DNA of 64,000 nucleotides from Phragmites australis (GCF_958298935.1 NC_084936.1:9431501-9495500), one strand, 5' to 3'. Counted from the stretch's first letter, positions 46,956-58,186 are shown. The notes: a model not told the origin generated them from the letters alone. Program-made: numbers and translations.

Positions 46956-46979
46956 ATATATTAATGCCGAAGGCCCTAC

Positions 46980-48125
46980 ACACTATCGGAGCTACGCAAT
47001 ACCTTCCATGAAACCTAGGCGGTCTTGCCTTCTAGGTGACCTAGGCATGCTACACCCGCAGTGTGTAGGCTTGTCATGCTCCCGAGGAAACGCCCGGGGT
47101 GCACCGCAACACCGTCCACCAAGGATGTGCCCTGGCACGTGGCATTTATACGACCGAAGCTATGCAATACCTTCCAGGAAACCTAGGCTTGATGCCTTAG
47201 AGGTGACCTAGGTATGCTGCGCCCGCGGTATATAAGCATGTCGTGCAACAAGGATTCCTTGCGACAGCATTCTCACATCAGGGCCATCCCCTGATATGCG
47301 GCGTCCACACACTATCGAGGCTACACAATACATTCCAGGAATCCTAGGCAGTCTTGCCTTCCAGGTGACCTAGGCATGCTACGCCCGTGGTGTGTGGGCT
47401 CCACTACCTACCAGGGCAAAGCCTACCCTCTGAGAAATCTTTTCAGGTGACCTTGGGTTTAGGCAAGCAATGCTTACTGGTGCATGACCCTGTCATGCCT
47501 CCGAAGAAATCCCTCGAGGGCGCCGCAACTACATTACCATGGAAGTCCCATGATAACTAGTATCTACACACTATCGAGGCTACACAATACCTTCCAGAAA
47601 ACCTAGGCAGTCTTGCCTTCCAGGTGACCTAGGCATGCTACGCCTGCGGTGTGTAGGCATGCTACGCCCGCGGTGTATAGGCATTTCGTGCAATGAGGAT
47701 TCTTTGTGACAGCATTCCTAAGAGCACCGCATCTCTGCCACTGAGGACATCCCCCGAGACGTGGCTTCAACACCTGAGGCTATGTAAATGCCTTCCAGGG
47801 CACCCTGGGCATAATCTGCCTTCCAAGTGACCTAAGCATAAGCGGCGCCCGCGTTGTGTGGGCATCACTGTCTACCGAGACTACACAATATCTTCTAGGA
47901 AATCTAGGCAGTCTTGCCTTCTAGGTGACCTAGGCATGCTACGTCCGTAGTACGTGGGCTTGTCACACCACCCGAAGATGTCCCACGGGTGGCGCCGCAA
48001 CACAGTCTATCAAGGAAATCCCTTGATACATGACAACTACACTTTCGAGGCTGCATAATGCCTTCTAGGAAACCTAGGCAGACCCGCCCCCCAGGCGACC
48101 TAAACACGATGCGTCTGCGGGAGTG
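46980..48125. repeat. degenerate long repeats, about seven copies
   Basis: A composite block containing CACAATACCTTCCAGGAAAC, CTTGCCTTCCAGGTGACC and CTAGGCATGCTACGCCCG recurs near 46990, 47160, 47325, 47585, 47785, 47885 and 48055 at irregular intervals (often near 165 bp). Between copies are stretches with GCACCGCAAC-type motifs. It adjoins the 28-bp array and shares no sequence with the 108-bp units. Confidence 0.75.
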
Positions 48126-48429
48126 TAGGGATTTTGTATGGTTATACTAGCTAAGTTTTGCAGTCTACTATTGGCAATAAGAGGCTGATTATAGTATAAA
48201 ACATAGCTAGGTTCTATAACTATTCATGCTAAATGAGGATGTAACTTAAGTTCTACTGCTTCCACCTAGTGGCTATCTATTGCAAAAGACTCCTAGCAAT
48301 AAGGTTGGAGGCTTCCAACATACTCTAACCTTGCTGTATGAAAGATAGATCACTAGGTAAACTACTGATAGTTAACAGTGGGCGTACCTTTGTAGGAATA
48401 AGGCCTCTATGGTGTGGCTTGGAGGTCTC

Positions 48430-48645
48430 GAAGCCTGTGGCTAGGCCGGGAGAGGTGGTGCTTAACTTACTCAGCCCTTAGCCGTTACCTGGCTCCGAAG
48501 GTAATCCGTCCAGAGCCTGGTGAAGGCATGTTAGAGGCGTAGTCGAAGGCTAGTTGGGAGAGGCGGTCTATAACCACCTCGGCCCTTAGCCGTTGCCCTG
48601 CTCTGGAGGTAATCCGTTCGGAGCCTGGCGACAGCATGTCCCCGA
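48430..48645. repeat. two further 108-bp units
   Basis: Two more units of the 45085-46140 array occur here, recognisable by GGGAGAGG, CTCAGCCCTTAGCCG and GGTAATCCGTC blocks at 108-bp spacing, about 2.3 kb from the main array. Confidence 0.8.
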
Positions 48646-48774
48646 CTCAGTTCTCGTTGCTGGATATAGTACCATTGGTAGTAGGGTTGGTAGTGATGAT
48701 GAAGGGTTGAGGGGCCAGGGATTTACCTAGGAGTTTGCCCCAGGCCACTGAACACTGCGTCGTCCTTCACTGGC

Positions 48775-49380
48775 TACTTCTGCAGCCAGGTATCCTGCTT
48801 GCTTCTGAGGTATTCCTCCTGGAAGGTCATGAGGGTGTGGCAGTTGTTGGTGTTGTGGCCGTGTCTTGGTCCATGCAGGATGCACCCGTGTGCCTCCGGG
48901 GGTACCGAAGCTTGGAGGTGTTGTTGGGATCGCTGCCGAAGGCGGTATGTCCCGGAGTCTATAGTTTCCCTAGGGTCTCCTTCCCCTTTGGGAGACTGTC
49001 AAGGCTGTCTGGTGAACCGGTTTTTGGAGTCGAAGTGGTTCTGACTATGCCTCCCCAGACGCAGTGGGCTTGGGGTTCCCTCCGTGCGGTTGGCGTTGCG
49101 AGGGCGGCGTCGGAGGTGCTGGTGGGGTCTGCACACCTCGAAGTCCTGCGTCTCCGTGGAACCCTATTTTGCCTGAGGGGCCCAAGGAGGACGCTGGGTG
49201 GACAGACTTTTCGAAGACGTTGGCTCGCTCGAGGTATCCCAGTGTTGTCGAAGGGGGTACTTTGGGACCAAGCCTAGGCGGGAACACTCCTAGGTTGGAC
49301 CGCCCAGAACCACTAGAAGGCGGCCTACTTGGCTGTGGCTTCGGCTGCGTCCTCTGCTCAGGCGGCAAGGTTTTTGTCAT
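48775..49380 (-). pseudogene. Tat-like gag C-terminus, decayed
   Basis: On the minus strand the ATG at 49380 opens a frame beginning MTKTLPPEQRTQPK, a proline-rich, disordered-looking segment up to a stop near 49047. Downstream in a related frame is GCILHGPRHGHNTNNCHTL (about 48830-48890). Its C-x2-H-G-x4-H-x4-C spacing, followed by an acidic helix, is like the zinc-binding end of Tat-lineage gag. The capsid core is absent. The start lies only about 30 bp from the LTR, so leader and 5' gag are probably deleted. Confidence 0.45.
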
Positions 49381-49973
49381 GTAGAGGCTGGAAGGCCTCC
49401 GCGCCCAATTGCGGCCTAGCGCCGTACTGTCAGGGGTGTCAGGATAGCCTCCATTACGCCGGGGTGTTAGAGCGGTGTCCACCATCCTAGGCATTTAATG
49501 CTGGTCACTTCCTTATAGGCAAAGCATGACCGGTGCTCCCCTTCCAGTAGATCTTTCTTGAGGCCTGATGACTCACTGTAGCCTCAGGGAAGCTGGCCCG
49601 AGCAGCTGGAGATGAGGGCCTCGAGATGCATGGCTCCAGGAGGTGAAGGCTTTGGGAGGCAGGACTCTAGAAGGCTAGGGCTTCAGGAGGCCAAGGCTCC
49701 GGGGGACTGAGGCTTCGGGTGACCGAGGTTTCATGGGGCCAGGCTTTGGGAGGCCGGGCTTTGGGAGGCTAAGCCTTCGGGAGGCCGGACTGGTTAAGCT
49801 AAGGGAAGGCTTCGCAGGTACGAAGAGGTGGCGCGATGGAGCCCGATGGCTTCGGAGGTCGAGCCTTTAGCTGAGGGTCAAGAGATCAAGGCTCCGGAGG
49901 GACCAAGATAGTAATCTTCAACCATTATCCTCAGGCTGGTTTATTTTCCCCAACACATACATTGCATACAGTT

Positions 49974-51583
49974 TTGTAAATCAAAACAATTAAAAATATA
50001 TGTTCAAAATGATCAAGAACACTTGCCTTCTCCTTGCTACTGTTTAGTGTACTCTAGCTCCTAGTCTTGATATCCCTCAGATTGATCTGCGGTGTTAACA
50101 TCTAATCGCACGATTACCGGCAAAGCGCATAAACATAACACACTAAGAATAGAGCACAAAATAAAAGGACAGCAAGACAAAACTTATTTAGAAAGATAGA
50201 TCTCAGAGAAACGAATCTAACGGCACAAGAATTGCTTAAAAAGGAGCTACAACGAAAAAAATATGATTTTTACTAAACGAGGGCTTTTTTTGCAAAATTA
50301 CATGAATTTCAGAGTTTAATAGATTATTTTTATTACTGAAATCCTTGAATTATTGCATCTGTAGAGGGTTTATTGCATAATAAACATCAAACATTATTTT
50401 TAAAAGAAAAACAAATTAATAATTCGTGGATTGATATGGGCCATTGGATCTAGATCCAAAGGTCTCGGTTCATGGACCGGGTGCATAGGTGAGTAGATAG
50501 GTGATAGGTGGACTCAGCTAATGGGGCTCACCATGGACTAGAGGGTGGTGGTAGCTTGGACACAGTGGTGGGCGGCCGCACTCTCGTTGGAATCAGGATC
50601 TGACGGGTGTGGGGCTCCAACGAGCTGTGGAACAGGGGCACAGGGGCTCGGGTAGCACGACTACGGTGTTAGCAGGGGCGGCGGAGCACCAGATAAACTC
50701 GGCGATGGGTGGCAGCAAATTCGGGTGGTGGAGCTTTGCAGAGAGGGCGCTATGGCTTCAGGAACTCGTCGAGAAGTTAGGGAAAAGTTGTGTGGTGCTT
50801 CAAGGAGGGCATAGGGGTGCACATATATAGGTGAGGAGGCTCGGGTAGGCCGGGATGAGTTTAATTAGGGTTCAGCGGCAATCCGAGCTTGATTTTCCTT
50901 GTTTAAATGCGATACTCTTAGGGATAAGGAGGCAAGAGATAGAGGGGATCACGAGACAAGCTTCTAGATGATTTTCCCCTTCAATTAGATCGTGAATCCA
51001 AGCGGGATTTGATGGCCGACGTGGCTAAGGTGAAGTCAAAATCCAACTGGCAGTAGGAGACAGGCATGACATGTGGGGTTCACATGTCGTTGGCTCGGCG
51101 AAGGTGGGTTGGGTGCGGGTGTCTTCAGCGAAGAGAAGCGGCATTCATGCGGGGTGCGGGCTGCGGCTCAACTGGCTGGGCTGAGTGGGCATGCTTGGGC
51201 TAGCTGGGCTGAGCGAGAGGGAGGCAGCAACGGCAAGCCGGCTTGGGTTGAGGCCGAAGGAGAGAAGTGCGGGTCGGGCTAGGGAAGAAAAAGAGAGGGA
51301 GAAAGGGTTGGGCTTGGATTAGGGGTTTTCTTTATTTCTATTCCTAATTCTACTCCCTTTTATAACTTTTATTCTATTTCTAAAGCAACATTAAAACAAA
51401 CAAAACCAACAAAAACTCTACATGCCTATCTCTAGCATGAATTCATTCAAACAAAATATAACCTAAGTCAAAATTGTATTTGGTTTTTAGAAGATATGTT
51501 TTATCCTATTCTATTTGTTTAAACCCTAGTTAATTCTAGGAAAATTTTAAGAAATTGATAAATTGAAAAATCAGGGTGTTACA
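49974..51583 (-). repeat. 3' LTR of the Tekay/Del-like element
   Basis: On the minus strand the LTR starts TGTAACACCCTGATTTTTC just after the last coding sequence. CTATATATGTG on the minus strand near 50825 is the probable TATA box. The distal end is approximate: TGCATAC at 49974 is a candidate terminus, adjacent to the Tat-like element. Confidence 0.6.
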
Positions 51584-51596
51584 AACCTAACCCCTT

Positions 51597-52641
51597 AAAA
51601 TGATTCTCGCCCTCAAGATTTGGACAGATCAGAAAAGAGATGGGGAAACTCCGTCTTCAAATCTTCTTCTCTTTTCAAAGTTGCCTCATCCTCTGAGTGA
51701 TGACTCCATTGCACCTTGCACAATAGTATAACTTTAGTTCTGGTCACTCTTTCTAATCTATCAATAATCCTTACTGGATACTCTGTATAGGAGATATCTT
51801 CTTAAACATCCAATTTTTCCATTGGTAATTGCTCTCCAGGCACTCGTAGGCACTTCTTCAATTGAGACACATGAAAGACATTGTGCACATCTGATAGCTG
51901 ATGTGGTTACTCCCACTGATAAGCTACTTTCCTCTTTTATCCAGTATCTTGAAAGGTCCAATGAATCTGGGTGATAAATTTCCCTTGACCTTAAACCTAT
52001 GAAGACCTCTTATGGGTGCAACGTTGAGATAGACATAATCTCCAACTTCAAATGCCAATTCTCTACGTCGGCTATCCACTTAACTTTTCTGTCTTGATTG
52101 AGTAATCCTTATACTCTCCCAAATTATCTGAACTTGCTTTTCTGCATCTTGTAAAACTTCTAGACCAAAAACTTGACTGTCACCAGTCTCATTCTAGAAT
52201 AACGGTATTCTACACTTTCTTCCATATAAGGCTTCAAACAGAGACATTTGAAGACTTTCTTGATAACTATTGTTGTACGAAAATTCTGCATATGGCAAAC
52301 TCTTATCCCAACTTTCACCATGCTTCAAGGCGCACACTCTTAACATATCCTCGAATATATGATATACTCTCTCAGTCTGACCATTTGTTTGTGGATGATA
52401 TGTGGAACTGAAATTCAGCTTCGTGTCCATAGACTCATGTAGCTTCTGCCAAAACTTAGAAGTAAACTGAGTTCCTCTATCCGAGATAATCTTCTTCGGC
52501 AATCTGTGCAAACACACTATTCTTGACATGTACAACTCTACTAATCTGGCTCCACTATATGTGGTCTTAACGGGGATGAAGTGGACAACTTTAGTTAGGC
52601 GATCAAATATAACCCATATTAAATCATATCCTCCTTGTGTA
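51597..52641 (-). pseudogene. gypsy integrase core end and chromodomain, decayed
   Basis: From the solo LTR leftwards: FDRLTKVVHFIPV, KIISDRGTQFTSKFWQ, then PQTNGQTERVYHIFEDMLR with the catalytic glutamate kept, and EALYGRKCR. A stop near 52194 follows, then conserved C-terminal blocks ELAFEVGDYVYL, GPFKILDKRGKVAYQ, VFHVSQLKKCL and a chromodomain-like EYPVRIIDRLE ... VQWSHHSEDEAT. At least six stops lie in this part. Confidence 0.8.
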
Positions 52642-52646
52642 CGGGG

Positions 52647-54827
52647 TGTTAGGGAACGGGTAGGCTACGCTAGCCTAAAACAAAAAATTTCTACCGCAAT
52701 CACCAAGGAAACCATGCTAGTAGGAGATCATAGATCGTTACCACTTAACGTGCAGTGCAGCAGAAGAAGAGTTGGAGTAGGCTGATCCAACATCGTGCAT
52801 ATCAAACTCCTTGAACAGCTTCTTGATTAGATCCGTGACCAGCCTCACGCAGGTGCTCACGCTCGACCAACTTCGAGCAGGTGGTCGTGCTCCTCGACCA
52901 GTTCTAAGTGGTCATGTCATGCTATCTGACCAGATCCAAGTGGTTGCATTGTGCTCCGTGAGTAGGGATGGAAACGGATCGAATACGCATGGAATCGAAT
53001 TCGGATAGTATGATTTACCACATTTTAATCTGAATGCGAATACGGATCCGGATATCCTCGAATACGAATACGAATTGGATAGTTCGAATACGAATCCGCA
53101 TTCGGATATCTACTTGATCTTCGAAATTCAGGTCGGAAATTTAAATTTTTGAAAAAATTTGACTGAAATTTGATAAAATTCGACTGAAATTTGTTCTAAT
53201 TTGATTGGGCCGGAATTTTAGAAATTTTGTTCAAAATTCATGTTGGAAATTTAAATTTTTGATCAAATTTAAATGAAATTTGACTGAAATTTGTTCCAAT
53301 TTGATTGGGTTGGAATTTCGTTCATATCTGAAATTTCTAAAACTTTAGCAAAATTTGGTTCCCTGGTTGGCGGATACGGATACGAATCGGATATATCTCA
53401 AATTCGGATATCCACATTTGAATCCGAATCTCGAAAACGAATTCGGATATATCCATTTTAGTATCCATTTCAGAAACGGATACGGATACGGATATCCATA
53501 TTCGTATTTTAACGGATACGGAATCGGATAATTCGGATTTCCTGCCATCCATTTCCACCCCTATCCGTGACCAGACGAGGAGGTTTGTCGACCAGTGCAT
53601 CACTATCGGCGAACAGTCCCAAACACGTCGCGATCAACTCATCGAGAAGATCAGCATCACAATAACAACATCGCCTCTACGGTATCCACACGTACCGGAC
53701 AGAAACACCGAGTGCCGATGTGCTAGCATCTCACGTGCGGCTAGAGTTCTGGGAGATCATGTGGAAAGCTGCGGCTAGGGTTTTTGAGTGGCTCAACCTC
53801 CCCATGCCCCACCCCATGCCTCTCCTTATATAGAGCTCGCTAATGGGCTCCAACGTTGGAAGCCCTTTAGGACTCTAACACCTCATGGATCACAATCCAA
53901 TCAAACCCATATACAAATCAATTCGCATGTTTTGTTCCAACCCATTAAATGTGTGACCCGTTAGATTCATGTACAAACAGCTATGCCTCGGAAATCCTTT
54001 CCAAACTGAAATCAATAGCGGTCCCTAGCAGGACATGTTGATTCCCGAGTATACACAAAAGATCATATCGACTGAACCTTGATATACACATGCATTGATC
54101 CCTTCGCCTCATGATACCAGTCAAGCTCAAGGCGAGATACGTGCCACCCTTGTGATAGTTCGACCATTCACTCGATCAAGTAGTGGATTCATCATGATTA
54201 ACTCTTTAATCATATTGGCATGACCATGCACTTTTTCAATCTAACTACCTCGAGGGGCCCAGAGATATCTCTCCTATTATCAAGGAGGGGTAAATTCCAT
54301 CTTCATCGCTCACACGGCATGACATGTTTCATGACAAACCCGAAAACTACCTTTATGACTACCCAGTTACGGAATAGCATTTGGCAACCCTAAAGTATGT
54401 CACTACACATTCTAGAAATCAATGATGATATCAGGTATAAGGATCCTACAAGTACACCATTTGAGATAACAATTGATGGCATATCATAATAACAATCCTA
54501 TCAGTATCTCAAGGTGGGTCTACCCAACATTATATTCTTCAACATAAATGTCCACATTATTGATTTGGTATCTCTATACCTATGATCCATGAAATATGAT
54601 TATCAATCAATACATGTGCTGGTCTTATGTATCATCATAATGATATGCAACCAGAGATCGACTAACAATAACATTACGATATAAACAAAGTTTCATGAAC
54701 AAGTCACATACTTACCAATCAAAGTAAACGATAGTCATTCTTGGAATAACACATTATTTAGAAGTACATGAACATATACATGTGATACAATCATCTCTAT
54801 GATTACCTCTAGGGCATATCACCTTCA
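52647..54827 (-). repeat. solo copia LTR inserted in gypsy integrase
   Basis: Perfect 5-bp target duplication CGGGG (52642-52646 and 54828-54832). The ends TGTTAGGGAAC and CACCTTCA match the LTR at 1629-3114, and the sequences align throughout. No internal copia sequence is present, so two LTRs of a full insertion have probably recombined. A 601-bp hAT element at 52963-53563 expands it; without that the LTR is about 1.57 kb. TATATAAG on the minus strand near 53824-53833 is the promoter core. Confidence 0.93.
52963..53563. mobile_element. non-autonomous hAT element nested in the solo LTR
   Basis: 601 bp flanked by TCCGTGAG (52955-52962) and TCCGTGAC (53564-53571), an 8-bp target duplication with one mismatch. 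The termini TAGGGATGGAAACGGAT and, inverted, TAGGGGTGGAAATGGAT match at 15 of 17. Subterminal GGATACGGATAC and inverted CGAATACGAATAC repeats are plentiful. The interior has repeated AAATTTGACTGAAATTTG motifs and no gene. The sister LTR at 1629-3114 lacks this insert, which confirms the limits. Confidence 0.92.
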
Positions 54828-54832
54828 CGGGG

Positions 54833-55510
54833 TAACCCGAAAATGAAATCCATACCAATTTCTTCTCATTTCCATTTTGGTATCTTCAAAGGTTGTAGCA
54901 ATCCTGTTAGTCTCTGATGTTCTGCTTTGACCTTCTGGTAAGTATCACATAAAGCTACATACTCGACTACATCTCTCTTCATTCCATACCACCAATAGCG
55001 ATACTTGATTTCTTGATACATCTTCGTGCTTCTGGGATGAATGGAATATGCTGAATCATGAGCTTCTCTCAGGATTAACTCTTTAATGGCCTTGTAATTT
55101 GGTACACAGATTCTCTTCTTGAACCACACAATACCTTGACTGTCTTCTATAAAGCCTGATGCTTTATCATCCTTGATAAGTTGCATGATTTCCTTGAGTT
55201 TCTCATCATCAAGTTGACCTTTATGAATTTCTTGGTCTAACGTGCAATCGACTTCCATGGTAGTTGCTTCCATAACTGCCACAAATCCAAGGTTAAGCTT
55301 TTCAAACTCTTTCCATAACTCAGGTTGACCTTCTTTAACCATTATCGAGTTACAATAACTCTTTCGACTCAAAGTATCGGCTACTACATTAGCCTTTCCT
55401 GGGTGATAATGGACTCCAATGTCATAATCCCTGATTATTTCTAGCCATTGGCGTTGACGAAGGTTTAAATCTGGTTGGGTGAATATATACTTCAAACTCT
55501 TATGATCGGT
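54833..55510 (-). pseudogene. gypsy RNase H end and integrase zinc domain
   Basis: A minus-strand frame (54866-55495) runs from [21 protein letters not shown] sequence and [17 protein letters not shown] at the RNase H end, through a variable linker, to the integrase zinc domain [18 protein letters not shown] and [13 protein letters not shown]. The second zinc cysteine is tyrosine. It ends at a stop at IPKWK, where the conserved WKWE motif starts, about 40 bp before the solo LTR. Confidence 0.8.
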
Positions 55511-56660
55511 ATATATCTCATACCATTTTCCAATGAGATAGTGTCTCTAAATCTTCAATGTATGAATCACTGTTGCTAACTCTAGGTCATGCGTAGCATA
55601 ATATTCCTCATGCTTCCTTAACTGTCTTGATGCATAAGCCACAACTTGACCTTCTTGCATGAGAACACATCCAAGTCTTTGTCGCGAAGCATCATAGTAG
55701 ATATCAAAGTTCTTGTTGATGTCTGGCAGAACTAGCATAGGGGCTATGGACAATATCTTCTTCAACTCTTCAAAACTTGCCTGACATGCCAGGCTCCATC
55801 TAAAAACCACATTTTTCTGTAGCAATGAGGTAAGAGGTTGAGTTATCTTTGAGAATCCTTCTATGAAGAGACGGTAATATCTTGCTAAAACAAGAAAACT
55901 CCTGATCTCTAACACACTTGTAGGTGTTAACCAATTCAACACATCCTTCACTTTGCTTGGGTCTACTGCTACACCACCAGCTGTTATGATGTGACCGAGA
56001 AAAGCGACTTGATCCAACCAAAACTCACACTTGCTAAGCTTAGCATATAACTAATGTTGTCTGAGTGTCTGTAACGCAATTCTCAAATGTTCTTCGTGTT
56101 CTTCTTCTCTCTTAGAGAAAACTAGAATATCATCAATGAACACCACAACAAACTTGTATAGATAATCCATAAATACCTTATTCATGAGATTCATGAAATA
56201 GGCTGGTGCATTGGTCAATCCAAAAGATATGACAGTATACTCATATAATCCATACGAGTACTAAAGGCAATCTTGGGTATATCCGATGATCGAATCCTTA
56301 ACTGATAGTATCCAGACCTTAGATCAATCTTGGGGAACACTCGAGCTCCTCTCATCTGATCAAACAAATCTTCAATCCGGGGTAACAAATATTTGTTCTT
56401 AATAGTCACATCATTGAGTGCTCTGTAGTCTACACACATTCTTCAAGAACCATCCTTCTTATCCGCAAAAAGAACTGGAGCTCCCCATGGTGATGCACTT
56501 GGTCTAATAAAACCTTTACCTAACTGTTCTTGGATTTGCTTATTTAACTCAACAAGGTCATTAGCGGACATTCTATATGGCCTTTTAGCTATGGGTGTCA
56601 TACCAGGTACTAATTCAATAACAAACTCAATATCTCGATTCGGAGGCATACCTGGCAACT
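55511..56660 (-). pseudogene. gypsy reverse transcriptase and RNase H, decayed
   Basis: In order on the minus strand: [24 protein letters not shown] followed by TGA where tryptophan is expected, [32 protein letters not shown], a frameshift near 56240, [15 protein letters not shown], the catalytic [13 protein letters not shown] near 56125, [16 protein letters not shown], and RNase H with [15 protein letters not shown] and [12 protein letters not shown]. The fingers-palm layout is normal for gypsy; stops near 56050 and 55546 add to the damage. Confidence 0.85.
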
Positions 56661-57125
56661 CATCGGGAAAGACATCGGTAAACTCTCGAACAACTCTGAT
56701 CTGTTCAATGGGTGTACCTTCAAGTAAATTGAGAGAACATTATTCTGCTGCTGGGGCAATAGCTAAAAACTCAACTTTGGTTCCATCTCCATTGGTTAGG
56801 TGAACTGTCCTTCTGGCACACTCTATAACTCCATCGAACTTGGTTAACTAATTCCTTCCAAGGATCACATCGATGCCTTTAGATTCCATAACTATAAGGT
56901 TTGCTGGAAAGTCCACCCCCCTTATTTTAGGACTCATCCTACGACACATATATTGTGCTTTCAAATCTCCTCCAGGAGAACTAATAAGCATAGGGTGTTT
57001 CAGCATAACTATAGGCAAACCATGCTTTGCAACAAATTGAGTAGTTATGAAGGAATGTGAAGCTCCAGAATCTAACAAAACTGATGCAGGCTGAGAGTTG
57101 ACAAAGAACATACTGTATACCACGT
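56661..57125 (-). pseudogene. gypsy aspartic protease
   Basis: The minus-strand frame 57123-56848 has the intact active site VLLDSGASHSFI and the later ANLIVMESKGIDVILGRN motif, ending at a stop where tryptophan is usual (GRNW / GMDWL). The linker to reverse transcriptase continues with ECARRTVHL and another stop near 56745. Confidence 0.8.
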
Positions 57126-58186
57126 CCTGAGCATCCTGAGCTTCTTCTGCGGTGACATGATTGATCTTCCCATGGACAAAGTTCTGCTGTCCACGGTTGT
57201 TCTGAGCGGGGGTCTAATTTCCATTACATGCTTAGGATTGAAACTGAGTAGGCTTCGGAGTGTTGGTGTTGATCTAATTTGGAAACTTCTTGGGACATCT
57301 GTTCACAAAATTTTCTTCTTCTACACAGTGGAAACATGCTTTGCTTGAGGCAGGAGAGCTGGGCTATTCTTGACTTTAGGAGTAGCTGGTGGAGTAGGAT
57401 GGGGTGTTTGAAAATTAGAGCGATGAATTGGTGCTTGAGGCTGAGTCCTGTGCTAATTGTTGGAATGGAACATGGGACCTTGCTGAGGTGCTTGAGTTGT
57501 CACACGGGATGTGCGTTGCTTCCTTGCCCTTGGAATGACATCTTCCCTTTTCTTTTCATCCAGTTGACGACGCTTGTGTTCAACCACTAAAGTTTTGTTC
57601 ACAAGAGCTTGGAAATTGGCAAACTCTTGAGGTAGTATGGCATACTCTCACTAGTAGAAAAATGATTTTGTACAGATAGTTTGGAAACCCTGTGTGAGAC
57701 TCTTTTTCGAGATGTTTGTGGAAAAGAGTCTGTACAAATTTGTACAGACGACTCATTATTGGTACTGTCTGTACAAATCATTTGTACAGACAGCTCGTTA
57801 TTGGAACTGTCTGTACAAATCAGTTGACCAGCGAATTGGTGCGAAGCATAAAGAACCATCTCTCTATCAGTGCACTATGCAACTTGTAGCTTCCTTTCTA
57901 TGTCCTTCAGCCAATCATCTGCATCCATAGCCTCTACTACATGACTGAAGATTGGGGGCTGAGTTCTCTTGAATTCTGCAAGTCTTGATTGTTGATGGTG
58001 TTGAGAAACATGATTTGGCTGCTCCTGTTGCTGCATATGCACCATAGATTGAGCTAAAGCTAGTAAGATCTAAGTCTGCATAGCCATCTGTTGTTCCAGA
58101 GTCATTAGAGGAGGCGGGGGTCGATTCTGATTGTTGTTACTATCATCCTCATTGTTGCCACCAAGGCTTCTTCTTGTGTTAACCAT
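57126..58186 (-). pseudogene. gypsy gag, decayed and internally deleted
   Basis: The minus-strand ATG at 58186 begins MVNTRRSLGGNNEDD, followed by a proline run, a glutamine-rich segment and the conserved PPIFSHVVEAMDADDWLKDI capsid start. At about 57825 capsid is interrupted by a CACTA fragment and roughly 100 codons are missing. It resumes as EFANFQALVNKTLVVEHKRR. Near 57310-57350 the zinc knuckle reads CFHCVEEENFVNRC, with asparagine in place of the metal-binding histidine. Stops and a frame change complete the decay. Confidence 0.75.
57649..57824. mobile_element. CACTA-type terminal fragment in gag
   Basis: It starts CACTAGTAGAAAAATG, a common CACTA terminus in grasses, and contains repeated CTGTCTGTACAAAT subterminal motifs in both orientations. 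No matching second terminus or target duplication was found, so this is a truncated or rearranged end, coupled to the gag deletion. Confidence 0.6.

Larger units (their letters stand above)
42710..49955 (-). mobile_element. non-autonomous Tat-like gypsy element with tandem repeats in place of pol
   Basis: Two related LTRs (42710-43229 and 49410-49955) flank about 6.2 kb. Orientation is minus: the LTR starts TGTTGGG on the minus strand, and a GAGGGGGTAC polypurine tract precedes the left copy. Next to the right LTR is a gag-like tail with a Tat-type cysteine/histidine motif; next to the left LTR is an antisense frame. Between them are a 108-bp tandem array, a 28-bp minisatellite and longer degenerate repeats. 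No protease, reverse transcriptase or integrase is visible. An additional antisense frame near the 3' LTR is known in Grande-type Tat elements, which supports the assignment. No target duplication was found. Confidence 0.65.

Noticed and set aside
46454..46957. 167-residue minus-strand frame with TKPPAK-like repeats
   Set aside because: It is a by-product of the 28-bp minisatellite; unit length is not a multiple of three and no start, promoter or homologue supports it.
45085..48125. CRISPR-like appearance of the regular repeats
   Set aside because: The units are contiguous, diverged and 28 or 108 bp without unique spacers, and the sequence is from a plant retroelement.
48735..49384. Plus-strand frames of 106-180 residues next to the right Tat-like LTR
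   Set aside because: The minus strand here carries the Tat-type cysteine/histidine motif and matches element orientation, so the plus-strand frames are shadows.
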